Notes: generated by a model from the letters alone, not told the origin. Shown: positions 17,183 to 27,018, numbered from the stretch's first letter. The stretch is DNA of 64,000 bases from an uncultured Pedobacter sp. (GCF_946480185.1 NZ_CAMLIG010000009.1:62001-126000); one strand, 5' to 3'. Program-made: numbers and translations.

Positions 17183-20100
17183 TTATCCAGTAGAAGAACT
17201 TTGGTTAAAGCGATCTATAATATTGATAATTTTCCGAGCATCGTCTTCTTCAAACAAACCTAAAATTCCGTTTTGATCAATATCCGTAAACGGACGCTCA
17301 AAAAGCATAGCTTGATCAATAGTGCCGTTTTGGCTGAGGTAATTGATTAAAGTATTCATAAAATTCATTTGAGTTGCATTTATACCAGGATGATTGATAA
17401 ACTCTGCAAACAATGCTTTAGCTGCTTGTACATCTAAACCTATGATTGAACGGATAAAAATCATAAAATCTATACCGTCCAGTACTTCATCTAAATGTAA
17501 AGCGGTATCTGGGTCTTCATTAAAAAGCAATTGCCTAAGTTGCTCCAACTCTTTGGTAGAAATAGCCTCGTTGTTTTTAATTTTTGCAATTACCAAATAA
17601 TTGCTGTGTTTACGTATAAAGCTGGCGACTCTATTATAGTACGTTATTGACGTACCCGGAGCATCGCTCAAAATATTCACGATCTCAATATCTCCGGTAA
17701 GTTCATCAGTTAAGTTGGTATAAAAAACTTCTTTTCTTTCTTTTTCGATAAACTTGAGTAAACCTCTTATTTCTTTCCTAGTTTCCTCTATCCTGTGCAA
17801 ATCCACGTTTTGCCAAAATACTTCGGTTTGTATGGTTTTTAACAACTCTCTTTTTAAAGCCACTTGCGGAATAGACGTTTGTTTAAGCAGTTGAAAAGTA
17901 ATTCCTTTTACAGTATCTATATTCTTTGAAAAGGATTTGTTGTCCATCAACAAATCCAACATTAGGGAATAAGAAATAACATCGAAACGGCGGGCATCAT
18001 AATCAGCGTCGGCGGTAATTAGTAAACCTAAAATATGACGGTCTATATTTCTAATTTTTTCATCGCTTAAACTATTCCAGTAATTTCGCTCTGCAAATAA
18101 TTCGAGCAAAGCCAGATGTGGCCGGTTCACAAAACTTTCTCGGTCTAAGGCCAATAATTCGGCATGCAAATTACCTAATAAACCCTGTCTATAATTGTTT
18201 AAATCGTCATCTTCAACAAAACTTTCTAAAACTTTAGCCAACTGCACTTTTAACTGAAAAACCCGCTGTGTTAATGAAAATGTTAAACCCGGTTCTACAC
18301 CTTTAGGGTTTGCGCCAAAAAACTCAAAATTTCCACAGTAATCAAAAATATAGAAATGCTCTTTGTGTCTATCAGGCCCGAAGATGTGAGGAGAGAGCCT
18401 AGTCCCTCTACCCAACATTTGCCAGTACTTCGCACTTGATTTTACTTCTTTAAAAAATACCAAGTTCAAAATCTCCGGCACATCAATTCCGGTGTCCAAC
18501 ATATCCACTGATACTACAATTTGTGGAAGTTTATTAAACTGTTTAAATGCATCAATTTTATCTTCCGGTTGGTCTGATGAGTGCGTGATTACTTGTAGAA
18601 AATGACCTTTTAACGGAGGATACATTTCGTTGAAACAAGTCTCTATAAAGCGGGCATGCGCTTGATTTTTTGCAAAAATGATGGTTTTGCCAATGGTTTC
18701 TCCGTTATTGATTTTTAAACCGTTATCCATCAGCAACTGCAACACTCTGTTTACCGTATTTTTATTGAACAGCCACTTATTTAAAGCGGCGGATTCAATT
18801 TCTTCGGGAATGCCCTCGGAACTATTGGCAAATGTTTCCTCGTATTTTAGTTTATCCTCTTCAGAAAGTTCTTGATACCTAATTCCTTGTCGAGGGAATT
18901 TTAAGGGCACTTTCATGGCTAAGGGTGGATTTAAAAATCCATCATCTACAGCTTGGTTAAGTTCGTAAGAAAAAGTTGGGACGTTGGTTTCCAACTTAAA
19001 TAGCTCAAAGGTATCTCTGTGTGTCTCTGCTTTTGGTGTAGCGGTTAGACCAAGCCTTATTGCATCAAAATAATTAAATATGGCTTTGTATTTTTGATAG
19101 ATAGAACGGTGTACTTCATCAAATATAACCAGGTCAAAATGCCCTATGGTGTATAATTTTCTATCGTCTTTTTGTTCCTTATCAATACAATTGATCATGG
19201 TTTGGTAGGTAGAAAAAACCATACGCACTTGGTCGGCGTTTTTCTCTTTCCCTAAATTAACGGAAGTAAGCTGAGGTAAATAATCATTAAAGCTGTTTTT
19301 TGCTTGCGAAACCAAAGGATTACGATCTGCCAAAAACAAGATCCGCTTTACCCAGTTGGCTTTAGTTAACACTTCTACCAAGGCTGCAGCCGTACGGGTT
19401 TTACCGCTTCCGGTAGCCATAATAAAAAGGATGTCTCTGTTTCCTTTTTCTAAGGTTTCTTTTGCGTTTTGTATCGCGTTTACCTGATAATAGCGCCCCG
19501 CAGTTTCCATATTTACGGCTTGTGTTGCCAATGGCTTAATAATTATCCGTCGGTTAAGCAGGGTTTCTAAATCTTCTTTTGCATAAAAACCTTGTACCTG
19601 CCTGTAAGGGTAATTGGCATCATCCCATAAATAATGCTCGAAGCCGTTGGTGGTAAATATAATGGGGCGTTTGCCAAACTCCTGTTCTAAAGCATCGGCA
19701 TATCGCTTTCCTTGTTGTAAACCTTGGTCTCTGCCATCAATGGTGGTTTTCTTAGCTTCAATAACAGCAAGTGGTGCACCGTCATCGCCAAAAAGCACAT
19801 AATCTGCCCGGTCTAAACCATTGGCGCTGTGCTTCAATATGTATTCTGACTTGGTATTGCTGTTTTCTGTATCCCAACCGGCTTCCTTTAAGAAAACATC
19901 AATATATAGCTGACGGGTAAGTTGTTCTGAAGGCGATTGGTATTGGATGCCGTCTTCGGTTTCGATTACATTTGCAGGAGCTAAAGGAATTTCTGCTAAT
20001 TGTACAGTGACCGCATTTGGCTTTTCGCCGATTTTATCGATGTTAAATGGCTCACTAATTATTGTATTGCCATAATTGCTAACCAGCCACTGGGCAAAAG

Positions 20101-20461
20101 CATGTAAATTGATGATGCAGGTATAAGCATCTTTTTGGGTAACTTTTTTCTTTTTATTGTTGTGTACCGCTAAGTTGCCTGTTTTGCGGATGGCGTTAAT
20201 ATCTGTAAATAAAGTTTGACCAATTAAACGGATAAAACTTGGCTTGTGCATTAAGTTGGCCAGGCTGTAATCTTCGTCTTCGTAAACAGATTCAATTTGC
20301 CTATCGGTATCAAACATCCAATAAACCATTTCTTCTAAAGCTTTACGGCAAACAATAGCACAAACTTCGGGATCTGATTGTAGGTAATTCTCTGCTTTAT
20401 GGGCTTGGGTAAAGAACTGACTGAAATGTGGATTTAAAAAGTAGAAGTTCCCCAACGGCAT
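17183..20461 (-). CDS. hsdR: Type I restriction enzyme, R subunit (EcoEI-like)
   Basis: 1092 aa. The N-terminal DUF4145-type helical domain (1-110) is followed by the PD-(D/E)XK nuclease with D220 (RADYVLF) and E235/K237 (VIEAKK). The SF2 translocase has Walker A at 349-356 (ATGSGKTR), a DEAH-type box FDEVHRSIY and the late helicase motif QMLGRGTRLSP, and an EcoEI-type C-terminal region ends it. All catalytic residues are intact. It needs the HsdM and HsdS subunits encoded at 22285-26059. The gene is the last of the locus in the leftward direction, behind the fic gene and a 318-bp spacer, so it may have its own promoter. Confidence 0.95.
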   Translation of the reverse strand: MPLGNFYFLNPHFSQFFTQAHKAENYLQSDPEVCAIVCRKALEEMVYWMFDTDRQIESVYEDEDYSLANLMHKPSFIRLIGQTLFTDINAIRKTGNLAVHNNKKKKVTQKDAYTCIINLHAFAQWLVSNYGNTIISEPFNIDKIGEKPNAVTVQLAEIPLAPANVIETEDGIQYQSPSEQLTRQLYIDVFLKEAGWDTENSNTKSEYILKHSANGLDRADYVLFGDDGAPLAVIEAKKTTIDGRDQGLQQGKRYADALEQEFGKRPIIFTTNGFEHYLWDDANYPYRQVQGFYAKEDLETLLNRRIIIKPLATQAVNMETAGRYYQVNAIQNAKETLEKGNRDILFIMATGSGKTRTAAALVEVLTKANWVKRILFLADRNPLVSQAKNSFNDYLPQLTSVNLGKEKNADQVRMVFSTYQTMINCIDKEQKDDRKLYTIGHFDLVIFDEVHRSIYQKYKAIFNYFDAIRLGLTATPKAETHRDTFELFKLETNVPTFSYELNQAVDDGFLNPPLAMKVPLKFPRQGIRYQELSEEDKLKYEETFANSSEGIPEEIESAALNKWLFNKNTVNRVLQLLMDNGLKINNGETIGKTIIFAKNQAHARFIETCFNEMYPPLKGHFLQVITHSSDQPEDKIDAFKQFNKLPQIVVSVDMLDTGIDVPEILNLVFFKEVKSSAKYWQMLGRGTRLSPHIFGPDRHKEHFYIFDYCGNFEFFGANPKGVEPGLTFSLTQRVFQLKVQLAKVLESFVEDDDLNNYRQGLLGNLHAELLALDRESFVNRPHLALLELFAERNYWNSLSDEKIRNIDRHILGLLITADADYDARRFDVISYSLMLDLLMDNKSFSKNIDTVKGITFQLLKQTSIPQVALKRELLKTIQTEVFWQNVDLHRIEETRKEIRGLLKFIEKERKEVFYTNLTDELTGDIEIVNILSDAPGTSITYYNRVASFIRKHSNYLVIAKIKNNEAISTKELEQLRQLLFNEDPDTALHLDEVLDGIDFMIFIRSIIGLDVQAAKALFAEFINHPGINATQMNFMNTLINYLSQNGTIDQAMLFERPFTDIDQNGILGLFEEDDARKIINIIDRFNQSSSTG

Positions 20462-20779
20462 AGTTTATATTTAGATTTTTAAATATGCGAAATTATTTCT
20501 TTTTTCTTCACTCTTAAATTATTTTAGCCATCCACACAGCCTTTCCTGCCCTTATGCCGGGCATTGGCATTTACTTTTTTTCCGCAAAAAAGTAAACAAA
20601 AAACTCTCGCCTGCGCCCTTTGCTACAACGGAAGTGCTTTTAATCTTTCATCTGTACCGCAAAGGACAAGGGCGAATTTATCGGTAATGAAAGCTTCTAC
20701 TTAAAACTGGAGCGGGTATATTCAAGAAAATAATAGTCAGACTTATGTTTATAGGTTTTTAAAACCTCTTGGCTTTCTG
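20462..20779. other. Spacer between hsdR and fic with hairpin repeats
   Basis: 318 bp without a gene. TTTACTTTTTT (20570-20580) and AAAAAAGTAAA (20586-20596) form a perfect hairpin with loop TCCGC. Around it lie CGCCCTTTGC and GCAAAGGACAAGGGCG as looser arms. Stretches like this recur as dispersed intergenic repeats in Bacteroidota genomes, by recollection rather than by a search here. It may end the fic transcript. Confidence 0.5.
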
Positions 20780-21940
20780 CTAAATTACTTCATCTTTTAT
20801 GGGCAAAAAGCCTTTATCGCCGAGTTGTTTGATAATTGCCCGCAACAGGTAATTGTTATCAAAACGGAGTACGTATTTACGGGAACCTTTATTCTCTGGA
20901 CTTAACATCTTTTTCTCTATCAGTTTCTTAATCTGTCGGGAGATTTCTGTATTGGCTTTATCCACAAAAAACTCTTTCACGTCGGCGGCTTGTATTACCT
21001 GTTTTTCTACTACCTTTTTTAAAATCTGTGACTCGGTGCTGTTGATGTATTTTTGTGCTAAAGCATAAGTAATTGCGGGGTTTAATATCTCTTTACGGAG
21101 GTACTGATAATCTAACAACTTGTCAATTTTTTCAATTTCCTCCTTTAAACCTTTTAAAACATACTCTACCCAAATCAGCATTCCTTCTTCTGTTCCGCTA
21201 TCTGCATGGGCTAAATTATCGTAATAATCTTTTCTGCTGCTACAAAAAACTGCGGTTGGGTTTATAATGCGCCCAACATTTACGTTAAAACCTGCTTTTA
21301 CCAACATGGCGTAGGTGAAAATGCGTACCGTTCTGCCGTTACCGTTACCAAACGGGTGTATCCATACAAAACGATGATGCGCCAGCGCTGCTTTTAGCAA
21401 ATCGTATTTTGAGCCATGATCGTGATTAATGAAATCAAAAAGTTCTCGCATATAATCATCTACCATTATCCAATCTGGCGGAAGGTGGGACGATTTAGCG
21501 ATGATTAAATTGTTTTTACGGTAGTTACCCGGAGTTTTATCGCCTTCTTCTTTTGCAGATAAACCATCTACTACCATTTGGTGCAGTTCGCTGATGAATT
21601 TGCTGTTGATTACCGTATCCTGAATATGCTCTTCTATATAAAGCATCGCGTTTTCTATATTCTGGATTTCTTGAATGCCCGAATTAGTTTTGGTTTGGGT
21701 ATCTACTTTGGTTTCGATATACTCTGCAATGGTGGTGTTGTTGCCTTCTATACGGGCAGATTCTATACTTTCTAATAAATGGAAAATGTGTTTTAGCTGA
21801 AAAAATACCTGCGGATGCGTAGAACCTTGTAAGGTTTTTTTGCGGAGATAATCCAGCTCGATGATTAAATCTGTGAGTTTAGAATCAAAAGATGGTTGTA
21901 CAAGTTTTAAGTCTTGATGTTTAAAAGTAGGTGCTGGCAT
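20780..21940 (-). CDS. Class II Fic-domain protein (probable AMP transferase)
   Basis: 386 aa from the ATG at 21940; the longer frame would start inside the operator-like region. It has an N-terminal Fic_N region, then the inhibitory helix motif SARIEGN (residues 62-68, class II type), the catalytic loop HPFGNGNGRTVR (about 195-206) and a C-terminal winged helix (ISRQIKKLIEKKML). The intact inhibitory Glu suggests a protein kept silent until a trigger relieves it. Targets of class II Fic enzymes include topoisomerases and the enzyme itself. Its place between hsdR and hsdS hints that it monitors or guards the restriction system. The upstream repeats suggest tight, possibly autogenous, control. 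Confidence 0.9.
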   Translation of the reverse strand: MPAPTFKHQDLKLVQPSFDSKLTDLIIELDYLRKKTLQGSTHPQVFFQLKHIFHLLESIESARIEGNNTTIAEYIETKVDTQTKTNSGIQEIQNIENAMLYIEEHIQDTVINSKFISELHQMVVDGLSAKEEGDKTPGNYRKNNLIIAKSSHLPPDWIMVDDYMRELFDFINHDHGSKYDLLKAALAHHRFVWIHPFGNGNGRTVRIFTYAMLVKAGFNVNVGRIINPTAVFCSSRKDYYDNLAHADSGTEEGMLIWVEYVLKGLKEEIEKIDKLLDYQYLRKEILNPAITYALAQKYINSTESQILKKVVEKQVIQAADVKEFFVDKANTEISRQIKKLIEKKMLSPENKGSRKYVLRFDNNYLLRAIIKQLGDKGFLPIKDEVI

Positions 21941-21979
21941 AAATGATGATATAACTTGTTGAAATTTAATTGTGGCAAT

Positions 21980-22120
21980 TTGTGGTAATTTTAACCACAA
22001 CAATTAACAAGCACAAATATAACAATTAACATATAACTAAAGTTATATATTGATATTAAGATAGATAGGTAGACAATTAAATATTAAACAATTAACAAAT
22101 GTACTTTACAACAATTAACA
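21980..22120. promoter_or_regulatory. Fic-gene control region with iterated AACAATTAACA boxes and two palindromes
   Basis: Four exact copies of AACAATTAACA lie at 21999-22009, 22021-22031, 22087-22097 and 22110-22120. The steps are 22, 66 and 23 bp, near multiples of two helical turns; a related ACAATTAAAT is at 22073. Next to them lie a palindrome TTGTGGT/ACCACAA (21980-21986, 21994-22000) and the perfect palindrome ATATAACT-AA-AGTTATAT (22031-22048). All lie in the 344-bp spacer upstream of fic. The rest of that spacer, to 22284, shows nothing else. Confidence 0.65.
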
Positions 22121-22284
22121 TCGCTTAACTATACTTATACATTTAAGCTGTTTAAATATACTGTTTATATTTTCCGCTAAATATCAATAAGCTTAGAAAT
22201 ATCACACTTGCAAAGTATGCTTATCGCATTTGATCCTATTATGAGATGTTAATCCGCCACTCGGTGGATTAAGATGACACAAGT

Positions 22285-23445
22285 TTACGCAAATACCTGT
22301 TGCAGTAACGACTGGAAAGTTTCTTCTGATGCTTGCATTTGAGCTTTTACTTTTTCTTTCTGTTTTTCGATGTTTTGGATTTGTTGAGCAAATTGGTTTT
22401 GGAGTTCGATTGAGGGAGCAATAACCAATAAATTTCTTAGGATATCTAAATTGATATTTTTTTGTGCAGACTCAGGTGCCGAATCTTCCAGCATTTTTTG
22501 GAGAAAAGCGAAAAGGAATTGAATAAACCTATTATTGGATAAAGTATTTGGTTTAAAGCCTACAACGCTATCCGGAAAACACGCATCAAAATCTAATACT
22601 CCGGTTTTTGCGATATTCGCCGCAACCGTGATACACAAAGTTCCTTTTGGCCATAATTTACTTTGCTTTAGCCCAATTTCTGAATAGCTATATTTATAGG
22701 AAGTTATTATTCCTCCTGAGTTCGCAATATCTCCAGTTTGGATTAAGGGATATTTTCCTCCTAACAATTCAGGTGCATTTCTAGGACGATGTTTAGAAAC
22801 ACCTCGATCCAAATTACCCAATTCCCCTAATTTCTTCACTTCCCAACCTTTTTCATTTTTTACTGGGTCGCCGAAAAGATTGATGAAAAGGCTTTGCGCT
22901 AAATCATCGTAATATTGAAGCAGTTGCTGGTCTTTTTTACGGAGTGCATCTGCTTTGTCTAAAATTTGAGTAATGTATTTTTGGGTGGGGAATGGAGGTT
23001 TTTTGAAAGTTAACGTCTTTAATCGTTCATTATTTAATATTGGAACTACAGCAGAATTCGATAAATTAATTAAGCTTGCCTTTTTATTAATAAACATATA
23101 ATAAAGAAAACCAACCTCTATTTCTTTATTGGGTATTATCGCAGTGATTTGTTGATTTGAAGTTCCTTCTTCTTTTAAAATACTTACTCTTCCAATATCT
23201 CCTATGCAATTTAAAACTATAGCATTTTTTGGCAATGGGTTGCACTTCTTGTCATGTATAGCTTTGTTAGTCAACGTTCTAACAGTAGATGTAATATATT
23301 TTTGATTCAAATCTGCGGGAGTAACCCACAGTGTATCTCCATCAAAATACTCTTTAGTTTTTGTAGGTGGAGTTTTGCCTGTGATACATTTAACAACATC
23401 TCCCAACTTCACTAATTCCCAATCTTTCTTATTTAAATCTTTCAT
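22285..23445 (-). CDS. hsdS: Type I restriction-modification specificity subunit
   Basis: 386 aa in two repeats. Each has a target-recognition domain beginning with the usual signature (WELVKLGDVVKCITGKTP near residue 9 and WEVKKLGELGNLDRGVSK near the middle), followed by a coiled-coil spacer (LDKADALRKKDQQLLQYYDD, and QNIEKQKEKVKAQMQASEE at the end). The two domains should read the two halves of a bipartite target. The sequence recognised cannot be predicted. It lies between fic and the unknown gene at 23629, and must pair with HsdM encoded at 24596. Confidence 0.94.
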   Translation of the reverse strand: MKDLNKKDWELVKLGDVVKCITGKTPPTKTKEYFDGDTLWVTPADLNQKYITSTVRTLTNKAIHDKKCNPLPKNAIVLNCIGDIGRVSILKEEGTSNQQITAIIPNKEIEVGFLYYMFINKKASLINLSNSAVVPILNNERLKTLTFKKPPFPTQKYITQILDKADALRKKDQQLLQYYDDLAQSLFINLFGDPVKNEKGWEVKKLGELGNLDRGVSKHRPRNAPELLGGKYPLIQTGDIANSGGIITSYKYSYSEIGLKQSKLWPKGTLCITVAANIAKTGVLDFDACFPDSVVGFKPNTLSNNRFIQFLFAFLQKMLEDSAPESAQKNINLDILRNLLVIAPSIELQNQFAQQIQNIEKQKEKVKAQMQASEETFQSLLQQVFA

Positions 23446-23628
23446 TTCTTTTCTATGTTTTTACCTCCCTCAACTCCCTCCAAAGAGGGACAATTTGCTA
23501 TCGTGTTTTTCGGTCGGATAGAGATAGCTTTGTTTTCAGTTTTGCAAGGTGCATTAAAGCGGATACCGGCCTGTGGCTAATGCCTTGTGGCGTATGAGCG
23601 TAAAGCGTGTTAAAATGCCCAAATTATT

Positions 23629-24525
23629 TTAAATAAACTGTTGCATTACGTTATTTACTCGGTTGATAATGGGTATCATTTCGTTCATTTTTTGGCACTC
23701 GTAATGTGGGTTTTCTAGTAAAGAGATAAACGCTTCGTAATGTGGCAGGTAGCTTTTTTTAAAGGCTTGGTTTGCAAAAAGTGTATGCAGGTAAGCGGTC
23801 TGTTTTTTTACAATAAGTATCTCCAGGTATGGCGCAATTACGTAGTGCATAAAGTTAAACATGGGGTTGTGGATATAGTAGGAGTCGCAAATTTTGGCTT
23901 CGTCCATTTTATTGTTCCATGCGTAGGCAATTGCCAATATGTTAAAGCCGGTGCAAATGCGCAGTAGTTCTTGCAGTTGGCTTTCGGGGTTTATCTGTGC
24001 TATTTTATTCTCTAAAACCTGTTGCCCTTCTTGCGCCAAAGCCAAAGCCAGCTCGCGGTTTTCTGCTTTTTTAATCAGCTCGTAACAGTAAAGCAAAGGG
24101 TCGTCGTCCTCAAATATTTGTTCGGGCTGTTTATTGCTTAAAATTGGCTGGTTATCATCTTCTTCCTCGTCGTCCTCGGTAAATTGTCTTTCTTTTTTTA
24201 GAGGTAGCGGGAAGTTTAAAAAAGCGTAATTGTACCGTAGTTGTTCCATTACCTCGAACTCGGTGCCTGCTTCTAAATAGGGCGTAAGATAGTCGTTTTT
24301 AAGCATGGCGAAACGTGGCTCAATATATTTTGGGTTTTGTACCACATGGTTTGGATTGAGCGGTTGCAAATGTTTGGGCAAGTTTGGCGGATAAATAATT
24401 ACGAAACCTTCGGGGTCTTGCGGGTTAAAATCAAAACTTAAACCATTGTGTATTAAATCATAAACGTGGTCTGTTTTGCTTTGATTTACCAAAAGCTGGT
24501 ACCAGTTAGTTAAATGACTTTGCAT
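23629..24525 (-). CDS. Unknown protein encoded between hsdS and hsdM
   Basis: 298 aa from the ATG at 24525; an in-frame GTG eight codons upstream is the alternative. I do not recognise a family. It is soluble and mostly helical, with a very acidic patch EDDEEEDDNQ near residue 120 and another, FEDDDP, near 138, and aromatic-rich ends. No catalytic motif is evident. Its position, with about 70 bp to hsdM and 180 bp to hsdS, places it inside the type I locus. An inhibitor, chaperone or DNA-mimic role would fit the acidic stretches but is speculative. Confidence 0.8.
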   Translation of the reverse strand: MQSHLTNWYQLLVNQSKTDHVYDLIHNGLSFDFNPQDPEGFVIIYPPNLPKHLQPLNPNHVVQNPKYIEPRFAMLKNDYLTPYLEAGTEFEVMEQLRYNYAFLNFPLPLKKERQFTEDDEEEDDNQPILSNKQPEQIFEDDDPLLYCYELIKKAENRELALALAQEGQQVLENKIAQINPESQLQELLRICTGFNILAIAYAWNNKMDEAKICDSYYIHNPMFNFMHYVIAPYLEILIVKKQTAYLHTLFANQAFKKSYLPHYEAFISLLENPHYECQKMNEMIPIINRVNNVMQQFI

Positions 24526-24595
24526 GGTTTTTTGATGTTGGCTAACCACCCCCTACCCCCGCCCGCGGGGATACTTATAAATGGTCTTAAATATT

Positions 24596-26059
24596 TTATA
24601 GTAAATCTTGTAGCTCTTTCATTAAAAGCGAACGTTCTTTGTCTAGTTCGGCAATTTTTGTGATTAATACTTCGGGTTTTTGGTAAGTTTTTTCTTCGTG
24701 AATAACTTCCTTATAGCGGTTGATGCTTAAATCGTAGTTGTTGTCCTGTATTTCTTTAAGCGGAACGGTAAAGCTTTGTTCGGTTCTTAGTCGTTCGGTT
24801 TCGTTGGCTCGGTTGTTCCAACGGGCAATGATATCGGCAATATCATTTTCGGCAATTTCCTGGCGTTTATCGTCCAAGCTTAAGCCGTCGGCTTTCATAT
24901 CGTAAAACCAAACCTGGTCTGTACCGCCATCGCCGGTTTTTGTAAAAAACAAAATAGCAGTGCTTACTCCGGCATAGGGCTTAAATACGCCCGAAGGCAT
25001 AGAAATAACGCCTGTAAGCTGGTTGTTATCAATAATTTCTTTACGGATTTGTTTGTGCGCATTTGACGAACCGAAGAGTACGCCATCCGGCACAATTACC
25101 GCCGCCCTGCCTCCAAGTTTTAAACCCCGTAAAATTAAAGCCAGAAAAAGCAGTTCTGTTTTGGTGGTTTTTACCACGGTGCTTAAACTGCTATCCACGG
25201 CATCCTGATCTAAGGAACCTTTAAACGGTGGATTGGCTAAAATTAGCGTTGCTTTTTCTTTGAAACCGTTGTTTGCTTCTGAAAGTGCATCAACATCTAT
25301 CAGTTTTGGGTTTTCGATACCGTGGAGCAATAAATTCATGGCGCCAATGCGGAGCATGGTAGCATCAAACTCCATCCCCATAAACATTTCGCTTTCATAA
25401 CGTTTACGACTTTCGGGGTTGTTTAGTATTTCTGGATGATGATCTAAAATGTATTCGCCAGCTTTTACCAAGAAACCAGATGTACCAGCGGATGGGTCGC
25501 AGATGGTGTCTTCTGGCGTGGGGGCAGTTATTTCTACCATCATTTGGATGATATGGCGTGGCGTACGGAACTGCCCGTTTGTACCTGCAGATGCAATTTT
25601 GCTCAGTAAGTACTCGTAAACATCGCCCTTGGTATCGCGGTCGTTCATGTCAACGGCAGAAAGTAAATCTACCACCAACTGCAATAATCTTGGCGTAGGA
25701 ATCATAAAGGTTGCACCTTTCATGTATTGTTTAAATACAGAATCTTTGGCTGCTCCTTTATTTTTCATAAAATCAAAAATGCCATCTATCTTCCGGAAAA
25801 GCTCGAACATTTTTTCGGCTTCCAAATCTTTAAAAATGCTCCAACGAAGTTCTTTCTCGTCTTCCTGATAGATAGGATCTTTGATGGCTGTTTTTAAAAA
25901 GTTGGCTTGCTTTTCTTTGGCAATCTGTAATTCATCTAAACGGCGGATGAACAATAGATAAGTAATTTGCTCGATTACGGTTAAAGGATTTGATATTCCC
26001 CCGGACCAAAAGGTAGTCCATACTTTGTCTATCTGTGATTTTAAGGCGCTATTGAGCAT
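24596..26059 (-). CDS. hsdM: Type I restriction-modification DNA methylase subunit
   Basis: 487 aa. A helical N-terminal domain (HsdM_N, about 8-140) precedes the N6-adenine methylase domain with SAM motif DPSAGTSGF at 188-196 and catalytic NPPF at 276-279. A short C-terminal helical tail (ITKIAELDKERSLLMKEL) should contact HsdS. It methylates adenine in the target and so protects host DNA. It is the first gene of the leftward type I locus. Confidence 0.96.
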   Translation of the reverse strand: MLNSALKSQIDKVWTTFWSGGISNPLTVIEQITYLLFIRRLDELQIAKEKQANFLKTAIKDPIYQEDEKELRWSIFKDLEAEKMFELFRKIDGIFDFMKNKGAAKDSVFKQYMKGATFMIPTPRLLQLVVDLLSAVDMNDRDTKGDVYEYLLSKIASAGTNGQFRTPRHIIQMMVEITAPTPEDTICDPSAGTSGFLVKAGEYILDHHPEILNNPESRKRYESEMFMGMEFDATMLRIGAMNLLLHGIENPKLIDVDALSEANNGFKEKATLILANPPFKGSLDQDAVDSSLSTVVKTTKTELLFLALILRGLKLGGRAAVIVPDGVLFGSSNAHKQIRKEIIDNNQLTGVISMPSGVFKPYAGVSTAILFFTKTGDGGTDQVWFYDMKADGLSLDDKRQEIAENDIADIIARWNNRANETERLRTEQSFTVPLKEIQDNNYDLSINRYKEVIHEEKTYQKPEVLITKIAELDKERSLLMKELQDLL

Positions 26060-26152
26060 ATTGAGGCAAGGGCTTGATTTATGAATTTCAAATTTAGTAA
26101 TTATGGGGAGTAAATAAGGTTTAATATTTACCGCTTGGTGGTTGATAGAGGT

Positions 26153-26950
26153 CTAAAGTTTGTTATCTACGTTTATTGCTGTTAGTAAAAAATCCTTAGG
26201 GCTTATGATCATCTTTTTGAATGAAACATCTTTGTAACCTAGGCGGTTCATTTCTGCTATCAAAGATTTCATAGCATCTTGATCGGCATTACAGCCGAAT
26301 ATGACTTCTCTGACTTGTTCTTTTTTAAACTTCTGGATTAGAGGTTTATCGATAAGTATGGCTCTTATCTCTTGTTCATACTTCCATCTTTCGGCTTTGC
26401 TTGTTAAAAGATAGAACATAACCCTGCTTCTAAGCATTCTTCCGTCTAGCTGATTAATACATGAGATGTAGTTTACTGGGTAAAATGCAAAATCAGGCTG
26501 AATAAAATTCATTGTAAAGCCAATACACAAACCAGTATGCTTTTTTGCGTAATGCGCCCACATTAGTATTTCATCAGAGATTTTTGAAAAACATGAAACT
26601 CCGTATTTGCGCTTATCTTGTTTAAAACGATCTTGATATGATTTGTTTTCTAATTCTTTTAATGGTTGGTTCTTAATCCTATCGCTTATTTCTTTTGGAT
26701 ACTCGCTCAACAATTGATTGATTTCTTTTTTTATGACATCCAGACTGAGATCAATATTTAATAAATACTCGTGACAATCGAACGGGTCGTTAAATTCTTC
26801 TGGGTTACTAAATTTTAAGGTTTGCTCTTTAATGATTTTCTCAAAACCAGTTTCAAAGTCCACATACTTATAAAATACTTTCTGGTTCTTAACCTCCTGT
26901 ATTCCTTTTTTAATTAGTAGATCAACATCTTCTATGGTTATCATATTCAT
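26153..26950 (-). CDS. DUF2971 family protein
   Basis: 265 aa. The family signatures are present: FSNPEEFNDPFDCHE near residue 50, SCFSKISDEILMWAHYAKKHTG near 118-140, and ERWKYEQEIRAI near 188. DUF2971 proteins often occur in defence islands and next to restriction systems, but their biochemical activity is not established to my knowledge. The conserved His, Trp and Glu residues look enzymatic. The gene follows the receiver-cold-shock gene by about 70 bp in the same direction, so it may be the last gene of the four-gene cassette. It is 93 bp upstream of hsdM. Confidence 0.85.
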   Translation of the reverse strand: MNMITIEDVDLLIKKGIQEVKNQKVFYKYVDFETGFEKIIKEQTLKFSNPEEFNDPFDCHEYLLNIDLSLDVIKKEINQLLSEYPKEISDRIKNQPLKELENKSYQDRFKQDKRKYGVSCFSKISDEILMWAHYAKKHTGLCIGFTMNFIQPDFAFYPVNYISCINQLDGRMLRSRVMFYLLTSKAERWKYEQEIRAILIDKPLIQKFKKEQVREVIFGCNADQDAMKSLIAEMNRLGYKDVSFKKMIISPKDFLLTAINVDNKL

Positions 26951-27018
26951 TTTTTTAAACTTAATTATTGACAGAGCAAGGTTAAGCTTTACTAATGCAG
27001 TGTATGTGCAATGGTTAG

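Noticed and set aside
21999..22120. Iterated 11-mers considered as a CRISPR array or replication iterons
   Set aside because: Repeats are too short and unevenly spaced for CRISPR, no cas genes are present, and no replication initiator gene is adjacent; an operator role upstream of fic is simpler.
17183..26059. Considered as BREX or DISARM
   Set aside because: No PglZ, BrxL, DrmA/B or Lon-like genes; HsdR, HsdM and HsdS are of ordinary type I form.
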